From NCBI GenBank assembly GCA_003523085.1, contig DPHD01000033.1, positions 13,546-48,031 of the forward strand: a stretch of 34,486 nucleotides of DNA, read 5' to 3'. The notes beneath the pieces were generated by a model. It was given only the letters and a program-made list of their open reading frames with translations, had not been told where the DNA came from and did no database searches. Below, piece after piece: positions 15,866 to 25,545 of this stretch; positions within the stretch are counted from its first letter, which is position 1; each line of letters begins with the position of its first letter. The stretch is from Oceanospirillaceae bacterium. GTDB lineage: Bacteria; Pseudomonadota; Gammaproteobacteria; Pseudomonadales; Balneatricaceae. The position numbers and the translations under genes were made by a program.

Positions 15866-17080
15866 CTATAACAAAGCCAAGGCCTGCGCCAAGTCCGCTT
15901 CAATATCCTCATAGGCTTCTAAGCCAACCGACACACGAATTAGGTTATCATTAATGCCCGCTAGGCTGCGGGCCTCTGGCGTCATTTTACCATGGGTGGT
16001 GGTGGCCGGATGGGTGATAGTTGACTTTGCATCACCAAAATTACCCGTGATAGACATCAGTTGCGTATTATCAATACAACGCCACGCCAGGGCTTTATCA
16101 CCCACCACTTCGAACGACACCACCCCACCAAACCAACGCTGCTGTTGCTCAGCCAAGGCATGGTCTGCATGACTCGGTAAACCGGTGTAGTAAACCCGTG
16201 CCACCTGAGGCTGGGCTTCAAGCCAAGTGGCTAATCGTAGGGCGCTTTGGCAGTGGGCCTGCATGCGTAAGCTAAGGGTTTCTAAACCGTTTAGAAACAC
16301 CCAAGCGTTAAACGGGCTCATGGTCGTGCCGGCGGTGCGTAGAAAGGTAAATACAGGCTCCATTAAAACCTGACTACCTATGGCCACGCCGCCGACACAG
16401 CGCCCCTGACCATCGATGTATTTAGTCGCCGAGTGCATGACAATATCAGCACCCATTGACAAGGGATTTTGTAATATTGGTGTACAAAAACAATTGTCCA
16501 CCACTAACAAGGCGCCACACGAGTGCGCCAGTTGTGCTAGCTTTTTAATGTCCCCCACTTCACCCAACGGGTTTGATGGTGACTCTAAAAACAACATTTT
16601 GGTATTGTCCTGAAGTGCATCTCTCCAGGCATTCACATCTGCTGGGCTCACATACGTCGTACTAATACCTAACTTGGCCAACACATTGTCAAATAAACCA
16701 ATGATAGAACCAAAAATACTGCACGAAGAAACAATGTGATCGCCCTGCTTTAAGTGCCCTAAAAAGATACTGGTTAAGGCGCCCATACCAGAACTTGCCG
16801 CCACGGCACACTCGCCACCTTCCATAGCGGCCATACGTTGTTCAAACGCCCTCACCGTTGGATTAGTGAAACGCGAATAAATATTGCCCTCTTGCTGCCC
16901 GCCAAAGCAGGCCGCAGCCTCTTCAGCACTGCCATATACAAAGCTTGAGGTCGCATAGATGGCATCATTATGTTCTTGCTCTACCCCAGACATAGTGCCC
17001 GCCCTAATCGCCTGAGTGGTAATGTCGGTAGTCGCTAAATGCTGGCGTTGGCGCTTCTGTCTGGTGGGAAGATCGTTCAT
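15866..17080 (-). CDS. metZ: O-succinylhomoserine sulfhydrylase
   Basis: This 404-residue Cys/Met-metabolism PLP enzyme makes homocysteine directly from O-succinylhomoserine and sulfide, bypassing cystathionine. Seen are SRFTNPTVRAFEQRMAAMEG, the PLP-binding AASSGMGA loop, and MHSATKYIDGQGRCVGG with the catalytic Lys. The GQGRCVGG stretch after the lysine is typical of MetZ rather than MetB or MetC. The start is ATG 17080, one base after the purF stop (TAA T ATG), indicating translational coupling. The order cvpA-purF-metZ is as in Pseudomonas, which also relies on direct sulfhydrylation. Confidence 0.92.
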   Translation of the reverse strand: MNDLPTRQKRQRQHLATTDITTQAIRAGTMSGVEQEHNDAIYATSSFVYGSAEEAAACFGGQQEGNIYSRFTNPTVRAFEQRMAAMEGGECAVAASSGMGALTSIFLGHLKQGDHIVSSCSIFGSIIGLFDNVLAKLGISTTYVSPADVNAWRDALQDNTKMLFLESPSNPLGEVGDIKKLAQLAHSCGALLVVDNCFCTPILQNPLSMGADIVMHSATKYIDGQGRCVGGVAIGSQVLMEPVFTFLRTAGTTMSPFNAWVFLNGLETLSLRMQAHCQSALRLATWLEAQPQVARVYYTGLPSHADHALAEQQQRWFGGVVSFEVVGDKALAWRCIDNTQLMSITGNFGDAKSTITHPATTTHGKMTPEARSLAGINDNLIRVSVGLEAYEDIEADLAQALALL

Positions 17081-17081
17081 A

Positions 17082-18602
17082 TTACAACTTACTTTCCATA
17101 TTAGTGGCAGACGAAACGTCATCATCAATAACGTTAACTTGATTCATATTACCATCATTACGTGACGCTTCTAAAGCCTCTAAATAGGCTTCGTCCACGT
17201 CGCCAGTAATATAGTTACCGTCAAATACAGAACAATCAAAATGGGTAATGTTACTACCGCCACCTTGGGTCGAACGAACTAAGTCATCAAGATCTTGGTA
17301 TATCATGCGGTCAGCACCAATGATTTCACCCACTTGCTCATTTGTACGACCATGAGCAACCAGTTCCTCTACCGAAGGCATATCTATACCGTACACGTTG
17401 GGGAAACGCACTGCTGGGGCAGCCGAAGCAAAATACACCTTCTTGGCGCCCATTTCGCGTGCCATTTCGATGATCTGCATGGAGGTGGTGCCGCGAACGA
17501 TAGAGTCGTCCATTAACAACACATTTTTACCCCGAAATTCGAGTTCAATGGGATTAAGTTTTTGGCGCACTGATTTTTGACGCTGGGCTTGACCCGGCAT
17601 AATAAACGTACGGCCAATATAACGATTCTTAATATAACCCTCGCGTAACTTGACCCCCAACTTGCTGGCCAACTCAACGGCAGAGGTACGACTGGTGTCC
17701 GGAATAGGGATCACTACATCAATGTCATGATCAGGCCATTCGCGCAAAATCTTATCGGCTAGGTATTCACCCATTTTCAAACGCGCCTTATACACCGAAA
17801 TGCCATCCATTACTGAGTCTGGACGAGCTAAGTACACATATTCAAAAATACACGGTGAATAACTTGGATTATCTGAGCATTGACGGGTGAAAACCTGTCC
17901 TTGTTCAGTAATGTAGATACACTCGCCAGGGGCTAAATCGCGCACTAGCGTGTAACCCGCTGAGTCTAAGGCAACGCTTTCGGAAGCCACCATGTATTCA
18001 GTACCGAGTTCAGACTCACGTTTACCATAACACAGTGGACGAATACCAAACGGGTCACGCATGCCTACGATGCCATTACCGGTAATCATGGCGATGACCG
18101 CGTAACCACCTACACAGCGGCGATGAACTTGCCTAACGGCATAGAAAATATCTTCTTCGCTGGGTACTAATTGTCCCAAACGCTGCAATTCATGTGCAAA
18201 CACGTTGAGCAATACTTCTGAATCTGAATTGGTATTGATGTGGCGTAAATCAGACTTAAATATGCTCTCTGCAATTTCTGCTGCATTGGTAAGATTGCCG
18301 TTGTGGGCTAAGGCAATACCATAAGGCGAGTTAACATAAAATGGCTGTGCTTCGGCGGCACTTGAGCTACCAGCCGTGGGGTAACGCACATGGCCAATAC
18401 CCATATTGCCCACCAAACGGCGCATATGGCGCGTGCGAAACACATCTCGTACTAATCCATTATCCTTGCGTAGAAAAAAGCGTCCATCATGGCAAGTCAC
18501 CATACCTGCGGCGTCCTGGCCACGGTGTTGTAAAAATGTCAGGGCATCATAGATTTCCTGATTAACGTAAGACTTGGCTACAATGCCAACAATACCACAC
18601 AT
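17082..18602 (-). CDS. purF: amidophosphoribosyltransferase
   Basis: The 506-residue enzyme makes phosphoribosylamine from PRPP and glutamine, the first step of purine synthesis. Cys2 of MCGIVGI is the N-terminal nucleophile of the glutaminase domain, exposed after Met removal. The PRPP-binding loop reads VLLMDDSIVRGTTS. The length matches the family. The start is ATG 18602 with GAGGAG about seven bases upstream. The gene follows cvpA by 21 bases and is coupled to metZ. Confidence 0.97.
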   Translation of the reverse strand: MCGIVGIVAKSYVNQEIYDALTFLQHRGQDAAGMVTCHDGRFFLRKDNGLVRDVFRTRHMRRLVGNMGIGHVRYPTAGSSSAAEAQPFYVNSPYGIALAHNGNLTNAAEIAESIFKSDLRHINTNSDSEVLLNVFAHELQRLGQLVPSEEDIFYAVRQVHRRCVGGYAVIAMITGNGIVGMRDPFGIRPLCYGKRESELGTEYMVASESVALDSAGYTLVRDLAPGECIYITEQGQVFTRQCSDNPSYSPCIFEYVYLARPDSVMDGISVYKARLKMGEYLADKILREWPDHDIDVVIPIPDTSRTSAVELASKLGVKLREGYIKNRYIGRTFIMPGQAQRQKSVRQKLNPIELEFRGKNVLLMDDSIVRGTTSMQIIEMAREMGAKKVYFASAAPAVRFPNVYGIDMPSVEELVAHGRTNEQVGEIIGADRMIYQDLDDLVRSTQGGGSNITHFDCSVFDGNYITGDVDEAYLEALEASRNDGNMNQVNVIDDDVSSATNMESKL

Positions 18603-18623
18603 GTCTAACTCCTCAATACAACA

Positions 18624-19136
18624 CTAAAACAGTGTTGGTTGTAACATATCCAGCACCTCGGTTGCGCTGCTGGACACTTTATAGGACCACTCATCTACTA
18701 AGATAAAGTGAGGAATAATAAGAGAATTTTGCCACCACTGATCATTACTCACTGGCGTTAATGATAACAGGGAGACAATAACGATAGCTAACAAGCCGCC
18801 GCGAACAATGCCAAACACCATACCGAACAGACGGTCAGTACCCGACAAGCCGGTGGCAGACACCAACCGGGAGAAGACGTTATTAACCAACGCACCCACC
18901 ACTAAGGTGGCGGCAAATAGCACGGCAAAGGCCGCAATGATGCGAAACTGGGGTTGGTCGATCCAATCGACCATAAGGTTACTCAATTTAAAAGAAAATA
19001 AACGTGCAACAAAAAACGCCGCCACCCAGCTGGCCAAAGACAGTAGCTCTTTTACGAACCCGCGTAACAAACCAAAGACGCTGGAAATGGCAATAATAGC
19101 CACCAAAATCCAGTCAAACACATTAAGACTTTCCAT
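18624..19136 (-). CDS. cvpA: CvpA family inner-membrane protein
   Basis: This 170-residue protein has four predicted membrane helices (FDWILVAIIAISSVFGLLRG, ASWVAAFFVARLF, IIAAFAVLFAATLVVGALV, FGIVRGGLLAIVIVSLLSL), the CvpA arrangement. CvpA is needed for colicin V production in E. coli and is usually cotranscribed with purF. The start is ATG 19136; the TTG two codons upstream is less likely. It lies between dedD (28-base gap) and purF (21-base gap). Confidence 0.92.
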   Translation of the reverse strand: MESLNVFDWILVAIIAISSVFGLLRGFVKELLSLASWVAAFFVARLFSFKLSNLMVDWIDQPQFRIIAAFAVLFAATLVVGALVNNVFSRLVSATGLSGTDRLFGMVFGIVRGGLLAIVIVSLLSLTPVSNDQWWQNSLIIPHFILVDEWSYKVSSSATEVLDMLQPTLF

Positions 19137-19164
19137 ATACAACCTAGGTTACACGGCAATCAAG

Positions 19165-19695
19165 TTAAGGTTTATTGATTTCATAACGAATCACTATGCC
19201 TGTCATTTTAAACTGGCTCTTGAGCTTCACTTGCAAGGCTTGCGCATCACTTCGATCCAACTCAGGCCCAACCAATACTTTGTACACGTTGGCCTTGGGC
19301 ACCATATGTGTATTAAAACCTGCTTTTATTAATTTTTCCGTCAGCCTAGTGGCGTTGCCTTCGTTACCAAAGCTACCCAGTTGCACTAACCAACCATTGG
19401 GCAGGCCTTGGGCATCAAGCAAGCTGTTATTACTAGGCTTAGCAACGGCTTCAACTTTGGGCGTGTCGATTGGCTCGACCACCACTTCAATAGGGCTTAA
19501 CTCAATCACACTGGTGTCACTTGGGTCCACTGTCTCAATCACGGCCAGCTCAATCACCGGTGGCTCTGGCGTCACGGCGTTATGATTTTGGTATTCTTGC
19601 AAGCCCGCACCATCCAACCAAAACGGCAAGATAATCACAGCCAAACTGATTAACACTAAACTGCCCACAATACGATGTTTCACTTGAGCCTCCAT
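19165..19695 (-). CDS. dedD: DedD-like SPOR-domain cell division protein
   Basis: This 176-residue bitopic inner-membrane protein has a short cytoplasmic N-terminus (MEAQVKHRIVG), a membrane helix at about residues 9-28 (LVLISLAVIILPFWLDG), a Pro/Glu/Val-rich periplasmic linker, and a SPOR domain from about residue 100 (WLVQLGSFGNEGNATRLTEKL) to the C-terminus. SPOR domains bind denuded peptidoglycan at the division septum. ATG 19695 has AAGGAAG six bases upstream. It sits between folC (15 bases) and cvpA, as in related genomes. Confidence 0.9.
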   Translation of the reverse strand: MEAQVKHRIVGSLVLISLAVIILPFWLDGAGLQEYQNHNAVTPEPPVIELAVIETVDPSDTSVIELSPIEVVVEPIDTPKVEAVAKPSNNSLLDAQGLPNGWLVQLGSFGNEGNATRLTEKLIKAGFNTHMVPKANVYKVLVGPELDRSDAQALQVKLKSQFKMTGIVIRYEINKP

Positions 19696-19710
19696 TTTGT
19701 GCTTCCTTGA

Positions 19711-20985
19711 TTAACCTTCGACCAATGCCAATACTTCGCCCACGGTTACAAACGAACCAAAAACAATAACCCGATCCGCAGGCCCAGCCGCTGCAATCGC
19801 TGCAACAAAGGCGTCGGTTGGGTTGTTAAAGGTATCGAACTGAGCGTCGGCCACTCCACTAAGGCTTAACTGTTGGCCCAACTCACTGCTCGACAACCCC
19901 CGTGGTCCGCCACTGCTGGCGAGCATCCACTGCCCAAAACAACCACTTAAGGCGTTAATTACTTGTGGATAATCTTTGTCGCCTAACATGGCCACTACGG
20001 CGATGGTTTGACCTTCACAGTTTTCCTTAGCCAGTTCAAGCGCTAAGTTTTGCGCCGCTTGAGGGTTATGGGCTACGTCTAAAATAACCTGCTTGCCCTG
20101 CCACTGTAAGCGCTGAAAACGACCCATGAGCCGTGCACCCGCCAAACCTTGCGCAATGTGTTTGGCATCTATTTCGAAACTCAGACTCACCACGGCTTGC
20201 ACCACAGCGGCCACGTTCATGGGCGGCAGACTGACCTTAGGTAAGGTCATGGTTAAGCCAGCTTGGTTACTCCAGTGGTTGCCTTCGAGCTTAAAATCTA
20301 TGCCATTTTGTAAACACTGCGCACCGATTTCATGGGCGTAATCGGCCACTGAACGGGGGCAGTCTAGAGCGCCAACGATGGCGGGCTTACCAGCCCTATA
20401 GACGCCGGCTTTTTCGCGGCCGATAAGACTGATGTCATCACCCAACCAATCCACATGGTCTACGGATATACTGGTAACAATGGCGACATCTGAGTCGATC
20501 AGGTTAACGGCGTCCAAGCGACCACCCAAACCAATTTCCAAAATGGCAACATCTAAGTTTGCGCGTTGCATTAGGTCAAATGCTAATAAGGCATTAAATT
20601 CAAAATAGGTGAGTAAGGTGGCAACACCTTGGGCATCGTAGCGAGCTTGGTTTACGCGTTCAAAACTGCTACATAAGGCGTCATCAGAAACGGGCTTGCC
20701 ATGCAGCTGAATACGTTCATTAAAACGCACAAAATGAGGTGATGTAAGGGTTGCGTAAGTTAACCCAGCCTGTTCCATGATGGCTGCTAAAAAGGCCACA
20801 CTGGAGCCTTTGCCGTTGGTACCAGCAACCGTAATCACTTGTTTAGCAATCGGTGCGTCGGCTAACAAACGCTTGGCGACAAAGCCAATACGCGCCAACC
20901 CCATATCAATTTCGTGACTGGGATGTTGTTGTTCTAACCAGGCCAACCATTCACTGGCTTGGTTAAAGGCTAACTTGTATGACAT
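19711..20985 (-). CDS. folC: bifunctional folylpolyglutamate synthase / dihydrofolate synthase
   Basis: This 424-residue Mur-ligase-like enzyme has the P-loop VAGTNGKGSS at about residues 50-60, the SPHFVRFNERI segment, ILEIGLGGRLDAVN and SISVDHVDWLGDD, all typical of FolC. It adds glutamate to dihydropteroate and to folates, using ATP. ATG 20985 was chosen. The accD-folC-dedD order is conserved in gammaproteobacteria. Confidence 0.95.
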   Translation of the reverse strand: MSYKLAFNQASEWLAWLEQQHPSHEIDMGLARIGFVAKRLLADAPIAKQVITVAGTNGKGSSVAFLAAIMEQAGLTYATLTSPHFVRFNERIQLHGKPVSDDALCSSFERVNQARYDAQGVATLLTYFEFNALLAFDLMQRANLDVAILEIGLGGRLDAVNLIDSDVAIVTSISVDHVDWLGDDISLIGREKAGVYRAGKPAIVGALDCPRSVADYAHEIGAQCLQNGIDFKLEGNHWSNQAGLTMTLPKVSLPPMNVAAVVQAVVSLSFEIDAKHIAQGLAGARLMGRFQRLQWQGKQVILDVAHNPQAAQNLALELAKENCEGQTIAVVAMLGDKDYPQVINALSGCFGQWMLASSGGPRGLSSSELGQQLSLSGVADAQFDTFNNPTDAFVAAIAAAGPADRVIVFGSFVTVGEVLALVEG

Positions 20986-21011
20986 CGAAAGTAGGCTTCG
21001 CTTAGGCTAAT

Positions 21012-21896
21012 TTAGGCTTCAGAAACAGGTGCAGGCTGTTGCGTCATGGCACTCAATATACGGCACACGGTGGCCCGTAGTTGATGGCGATTTACAATCA
21101 TATCAATGGCACCATGGTCGAGTAAAAACTCACTCTTTTGGAAACCTTCGGGTAAGGTCTCACGCACCGTTTGCTCGATAACACGAGGCCCAGCAAAACC
21201 CATACGCGCACCAGGTTCTGCAATATTCACATCACCCAACATTGCCAAACTGGCGGACACGCCACCATAGACTGGATCTGTTAGCACCGAAATGTAAGGT
21301 ACACCTTGTTGCTTAAGTTTTTCCAATGCGGCGCTGGTTTTGGCCATTTGAAATAATGAAGTCAAGGCTTCTTGCATACGTGCACCACCGGAAGCAGAGA
21401 AACAGACAAATGGTATGCCTTGCTCCATACTCACTTTGGCCGCACGTACAAAACGCTCGCCGACCACGGCGCCCATAGAACCACCTAAAAAGTTAAATTC
21501 AAAAGCCACGGCAACCACATCCACGCCCATAAGTTTGCCCTTCATGGCGACTAGTGCGTCTTTTTCTTCTGTGGCTTTTTGCGCAGCAGCAAGGCGGTCC
21601 TTGTACTTTTTAATGTCTTTAAACTTAAGTTTGTCAACGGGCTCTACTTCGGCCGCAATTTCGGTCTGGCTATTGGCATCAAGGAACATGGTTAAACGGT
21701 CTCGAGCGGGTACACGCATGTGGTGTTCACACTTGGTGCAGACTTCCAAATTCTTTTCCAGTTCAGGCTTATATAACGCCGCAGCACACTTAGGACATTT
21801 TTTCCAAACGCCTTCGGGGACGTTACTACGTCGATCTTTAGTGCCTAAATTGGTTAAAATTCCTGCAGGTACAATTTTGTCTAACCAGCTACTCAT
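21012..21896 (-). CDS. accD: acetyl-CoA carboxylase carboxyltransferase beta subunit
   Basis: The 294-residue protein has an N-terminal four-cysteine zinc ribbon (Cys34, Cys37, Cys53, Cys56) and a crotonase-like carboxyltransferase domain with FVCFSASGGARMQEAL and YGGVSASLAMLGD. With AccA it moves the carboxyl group from biotin to acetyl-CoA to form malonyl-CoA. The start is ATG 21896 (MSSWLDKIVPAGI) with GGGAG five bases upstream. The in-frame GTG 12 bases earlier overlaps that site and is rejected. It follows trpA by 45 bases. Confidence 0.97.
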   Translation of the reverse strand: MSSWLDKIVPAGILTNLGTKDRRSNVPEGVWKKCPKCAAALYKPELEKNLEVCTKCEHHMRVPARDRLTMFLDANSQTEIAAEVEPVDKLKFKDIKKYKDRLAAAQKATEEKDALVAMKGKLMGVDVVAVAFEFNFLGGSMGAVVGERFVRAAKVSMEQGIPFVCFSASGGARMQEALTSLFQMAKTSAALEKLKQQGVPYISVLTDPVYGGVSASLAMLGDVNIAEPGARMGFAGPRVIEQTVRETLPEGFQKSEFLLDHGAIDMIVNRHQLRATVCRILSAMTQQPAPVSEA

Positions 21897-21941
21897 GGTT
21901 TCTCCCACCGTGGTTGTGTCACGATCAATGTTTTGTTAGGT

Positions 21942-22745
21942 CTATGCATCCATGGCCTGACGCATGGCCGTTAATGTTGCTACCACCGCAGCGCAGCCGT
22001 CTTCTGGTACATTTTGGTTATCGCCCAAGGCATTAACCAAAACACTACCAACCACGACCCCGTCGGCTACTTTGGCTACCCGGGCTGCAGAGTCAGCATC
22101 ACGTATACCAAAACCAACGCCTAATGGCAGTTGGGTATGTTGTTTCACTAGGGCTAGCTTTTTCGCTACTTCATTGGTGTCGATCTTGGCCGAACCCGTG
22201 ACGCCCTTTAAGGACACATAATACAGGTAACCACTACCGACTGCGCAGATTTTCTTTATGCGCTCCTCCGTAGTAGTTGGGGCAATCAAAAATATCGCGT
22301 CTAGACCTGCTTGAGCCAATGATTGGGTAAAGTCATGGCCTTCTTCTGGTGGCAAATCTACCATTAACACGCCATCTAACCCAGCGGCTTGAGCCTTAGC
22401 TACAAACACGTCATAACCCATACGTTCTACGGTATTGAGATAACCCATAAGGACTACTGGAGTAGTCTTATTTTGTTGCCTAAACTCCGCCACCATGGTT
22501 AAGATCATGCTTAACGACGTGTTATGGGCCAACGCGCGCTCACAGGCCAGTTGGATTACTGGACCGTCTGCCATGGGGTCAGAGAATGGAATTCCAAGCT
22601 CAATCACATCGGCGCCAGCTGTGACCATTTGATGCATTAAACCAACGGTAACGTCTGGATTAGGGTCACCTGCGGTAACGTACGGGATCAAGGCTTGACG
22701 ACCTTGGGTCTTAAGTGCTGCAAAGCAAGCTGCAATACGACTCAT
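21942..22745 (-). CDS. trpA: tryptophan synthase alpha subunit
   Basis: This 267-residue TIM-barrel protein cleaves indole-3-glycerol phosphate to indole and glyceraldehyde-3-phosphate. Both catalytic acids appear in their usual contexts, Glu in VIELGIPFSDP and Asp in PMADGPVIQ. The phosphate-binding GVGFGIRDA and VVVGSVLVN segments follow. ATG 22745 has AAGGAA upstream. It sits 11 bases after trpB, the usual coupled arrangement of the two subunits. Confidence 0.97.
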   Translation of the reverse strand: MSRIAACFAALKTQGRQALIPYVTAGDPNPDVTVGLMHQMVTAGADVIELGIPFSDPMADGPVIQLACERALAHNTSLSMILTMVAEFRQQNKTTPVVLMGYLNTVERMGYDVFVAKAQAAGLDGVLMVDLPPEEGHDFTQSLAQAGLDAIFLIAPTTTEERIKKICAVGSGYLYYVSLKGVTGSAKIDTNEVAKKLALVKQHTQLPLGVGFGIRDADSAARVAKVADGVVVGSVLVNALGDNQNVPEDGCAAVVATLTAMRQAMDA

Positions 22746-22756
22746 GATCTATTTCC

Positions 22757-23959
22757 TTAAAATTCGATACCGTCGATATCAGCGACGGTATGGATGTCTT
22801 TATCGCCACGACCCGAGAGGTTAATGATAACCATTTGGTCAGGGCGCATTGTGGCGGCTAGTTTGCAACCGTGGGCTACGGCATGACTTGATTCAAGCGC
22901 TGGCATAATCCCTTCTAGAAGAGTTAACTCGCGGAACGAGTGTAGCGCTTCTTCATCCGTTGCAGCAGTGTACTCTGCACGGCCAATGTCTTTTAGATAG
23001 GAGTGTTCTGGACCAACGCCTGGGTAATCTAAACCCGCGGAGATAGAATAAGGATCCTGAATCTGGCCATTTTCGTCACTCATTAAGTAAGTGCGGTTAC
23101 CATGTAATACACCAGGGGTACCAACTGACAAAGGTGCTGCATGCTGACCTGAGTCTACACCGCGGCCACCTGCCTCTACACCAATTAGACGTACATCTTT
23201 GTCGTCTAGGAAGGGATGAAAGATACCTATAGCGTTTGAACCGCCACCTACACAGGCGACGATGGCATCAGGCAACTTACCAGCTTGCTCCAAGCTTTGG
23301 CGGCGTGCTTCACGGCCAATAATGCTTTGAAAGTCTCGCACTAACTTGGGGTACGGGTGTGGTCCCGCTGCAGTGCCAATAATGTAATAGGTGGTATCAA
23401 CGTTGGTAACCCAATCACGCATGGCTTCGTTCATCGCGTCTTTTAGGGTTTTGGTACCGGAATCAACACCAATCACCGTGGCGCCGAGCAATTTCATACG
23501 GTACACGTTAAGTGCCTGTCGACGAATGTCTTTGACACCCATGTAAACCACACATTCCAAGCCTAGACGTGCGGCCACAGTGGCACTGGCAACGCCGTGC
23601 TGACCGGCCCCAGTTTCGGCAATGATACGCGGCTTACCCATGTGTTTAGCTAACAATGCCTGACCAATGGTGTTGTTTATTTTGTGCGCACCCGTGTGAT
23701 TTAAGTCTTCACGCTTTAAGTAAATTTGTGCACCGCCGTAGGTTTCTGACAGGCGTTTGGCATGATACAAAGGCGAAGGACGGCCCACATAGTGCGCCAT
23801 ATCCAAATCAAACTCAGCTTGGAACTCGGGGCTTTGCCATAGTTGCTCGTAGGTATCACGTAGCTCGTCAAGGGCGGCGAACAATGTTTCGGATACAAAA
23901 CGGCCACCGTAGGGGCCAAAATGGCCTTCGGAGTCTGGCAATGCTACTGCTTCAGTCAC
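22757..23959 (-). CDS. trpB: tryptophan synthase beta subunit
   Basis: The 400-residue PLP enzyme condenses indole with serine to form tryptophan. The Schiff-base lysine is Lys93 in HTGAHKINN. The phosphate-binding GGGSNAIG and the GHFGPYGGRFV N-terminus are present. The start chosen is GTG 23959 (VTEAVALPDSEG) with AAGGA seven bases upstream. Upstream in-frame starts would read into trpF and add an unrelated segment. It is 13 bases after trpF. Confidence 0.97.
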   Translation of the reverse strand: MTEAVALPDSEGHFGPYGGRFVSETLFAALDELRDTYEQLWQSPEFQAEFDLDMAHYVGRPSPLYHAKRLSETYGGAQIYLKREDLNHTGAHKINNTIGQALLAKHMGKPRIIAETGAGQHGVASATVAARLGLECVVYMGVKDIRRQALNVYRMKLLGATVIGVDSGTKTLKDAMNEAMRDWVTNVDTTYYIIGTAAGPHPYPKLVRDFQSIIGREARRQSLEQAGKLPDAIVACVGGGSNAIGIFHPFLDDKDVRLIGVEAGGRGVDSGQHAAPLSVGTPGVLHGNRTYLMSDENGQIQDPYSISAGLDYPGVGPEHSYLKDIGRAEYTAATDEEALHSFRELTLLEGIMPALESSHAVAHGCKLAATMRPDQMVIINLSGRGDKDIHTVADIDGIEF

Positions 23960-23972
23960 TAGAGATTCCTTA

Positions 23973-24608
23973 TTATTGGTTTTGGGACAAATAGGGTTTA
24001 GCGTGCTGCATAAAGGCGCTGATTCTAGCACGATCTTTAACACCTTTGTGGCTTTCAACACCACCGCTGACATCAATTGCCCATGGATTTACTTGATTGA
24101 TAGCGCGCTGTACGTTGGTGGCGTCAATACCGCCAGCTAACACCACCTCAGATGCCAAATCAGCCGGGATACGATGCCAATCAAATTGATCACCGGTACC
24201 ACCAGGAACACCTTTTTTGTAGGCGTCTAATAACAGGCCTTGAGCCCCACTATAAAGCGCTCTTTGTTGGTGTAGGTCGATATCATCACGCATGCGCACC
24301 GCTTTAATCCACGGCAATTGAAATTGATTACAAAACTCAGGTGTCTCGTCGCCGTGAAATTGCAATAAAGTTAAAGGTACAGCGGACAAAACTTGATCGA
24401 TATCGGCGACACTGGCATTGACGAATAAACCAACGCTAGTAATAAATGGCGGTAACTTAGAGGTGATCTGAAGGGCTTGTTCGGACGTAACAAAACGTGG
24501 ACTGGGCGCGTAAAACACCAACCCAATGGCATCGGCACCACAGCGAGCAGCATGAACTGCGTCTGCTGCATTGCGTAGGCCACATATTTTTACTCTAGTT
24601 AGAATCAC
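23973..24608 (-). CDS. trpF: phosphoribosylanthranilate isomerase
   Basis: This 211-residue TIM barrel performs the third step of tryptophan synthesis. VKICGLRNAADA near the N-terminus carries the catalytic Cys, and LLDAYKKGVPGGTGDQFDW and WAIDVSGGVESHKGVKD are family signatures. It is a stand-alone TrpF, not fused to TrpC as in enterobacteria. The start is GTG 24608 with no good ribosome site, so it is tentative. An 85-base gap to truA could hold a promoter. Confidence 0.95.
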   Translation of the reverse strand: MILTRVKICGLRNAADAVHAARCGADAIGLVFYAPSPRFVTSEQALQITSKLPPFITSVGLFVNASVADIDQVLSAVPLTLLQFHGDETPEFCNQFQLPWIKAVRMRDDIDLHQQRALYSGAQGLLLDAYKKGVPGGTGDQFDWHRIPADLASEVVLAGGIDATNVQRAINQVNPWAIDVSGGVESHKGVKDRARISAFMQHAKPYLSQNQ

Positions 24609-24693
24609 AGTGAGTCGCTGACTATAAATAGTTGAGTTTAGGAGGCTAATGGTAGCAGATAAGGGGCCAGTTGTGCGCCAATTTTGCGACTCA

Positions 24694-25545
24694 TTATGGA
24701 TTCATCCAAGGCGATAAAAAATGCGGCCCCATCAACTGCTCAGGCAGCCCAAACTTGTTATCGTATTCGGCATTAACGAAATACAAACCGTAAGGTGGTG
24801 CGGTAGCTGCACTGGCCCTGCGGTCTTTTGCAGCCAGCACCTCTAAGGCCCAATCTGAGGGTGCATCACCGGCCCCTATCTTCATCAACAAACCCGCTAA
24901 ATTGCGAATCATATGGTGTAAAAAGGCGTTGGCTCGCACATCTAAGACGATATAGTCACCGGCCTTGATCACCTCTAGGTGGTGTATGGTGCGAATTGGC
25001 GTATTGGCCTGACACGCCGCTGCCCTAAACGAACTAAAGTCATGCTTGCCCAGCAAATGGTTGGCCGCTTGCTGCATGGCTTCTACGTCTAATGGGCGGT
25101 AATTCCAACTCACTTCTTTATCCATCAACGCCGGGCGCATGGGGTGATTATAAATCACATACCGGTAGCGCCGCGCCGTTGCGCTAAAGCGGGCATGAAA
25201 CTCGACCGACACCGGATGCGCCCACTGAATGGCGATATCATCTGGCAAATTCATATTGCCACCATGGGTCCATGCTCGCAGAGGCCTAGTGGCGCAAGTA
25301 TCAAAATGCACCACTTGGGCGCTAGCATGCACACCTGAATCAGTACGCCCAGCACAAATTACCTTAATGGGCTGATCAGCAACCATACTGAGGGCGTCCT
25401 CAAGCTTTTCCTGCACACTTATATGGCCATGGGGCTGGCGCTGCCAGCCATGATAATGGCGCCCGTTGTACGCCACCCCTAACGCCACCCTATGATGTCC
25501 CACTGGTAAAAACTCCGAAGGGTCTGGGCTAAACTTGGCACTCAT
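24694..25545 (-). CDS. truA: tRNA pseudouridine(38-40) synthase
   Basis: The 283-residue protein has the catalytic Asp69 in the TruA motif CAGRTDSGVHA, and RRYRYVIYN, HDFSSFRA and NAFLHHMIRNL further on. It makes pseudouridine at positions 38-40 of the tRNA anticodon arm. ATG 25545 overlaps the fimV stop by four bases (ATGA), so it is translated in tandem with fimV. Confidence 0.96.
   Translation of the reverse strand: MSAKFSPDPSEFLPVGHHRVALGVAYNGRHYHGWQRQPHGHISVQEKLEDALSMVADQPIKVICAGRTDSGVHASAQVVHFDTCATRPLRAWTHGGNMNLPDDIAIQWAHPVSVEFHARFSATARRYRYVIYNHPMRPALMDKEVSWNYRPLDVEAMQQAANHLLGKHDFSSFRAAACQANTPIRTIHHLEVIKAGDYIVLDVRANAFLHHMIRNLAGLLMKIGAGDAPSDWALEVLAAKDRRASAATAPPYGLYFVNAEYDNKFGLPEQLMGPHFLSPWMNP

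Noticed and set aside
18808..19332. 174-codon plus-strand frame
   Set aside because: It lies antisense to cvpA and the start of the dedD region, is low-complexity in translation and lacks a ribosome site. cvpA and dedD are clear family members.
21415..21939. 174-codon plus-strand frame
   Set aside because: It is a mirror of accD, whose zinc ribbon and carboxyltransferase motifs are intact on the minus strand.
24611..24693. 8-bp inverted repeat TGAGTCGC/GCGACTCA spanning the trpF-truA gap
   Set aside because: The arms are 67 bases apart with no supporting structure or T-run, so chance is sufficient.
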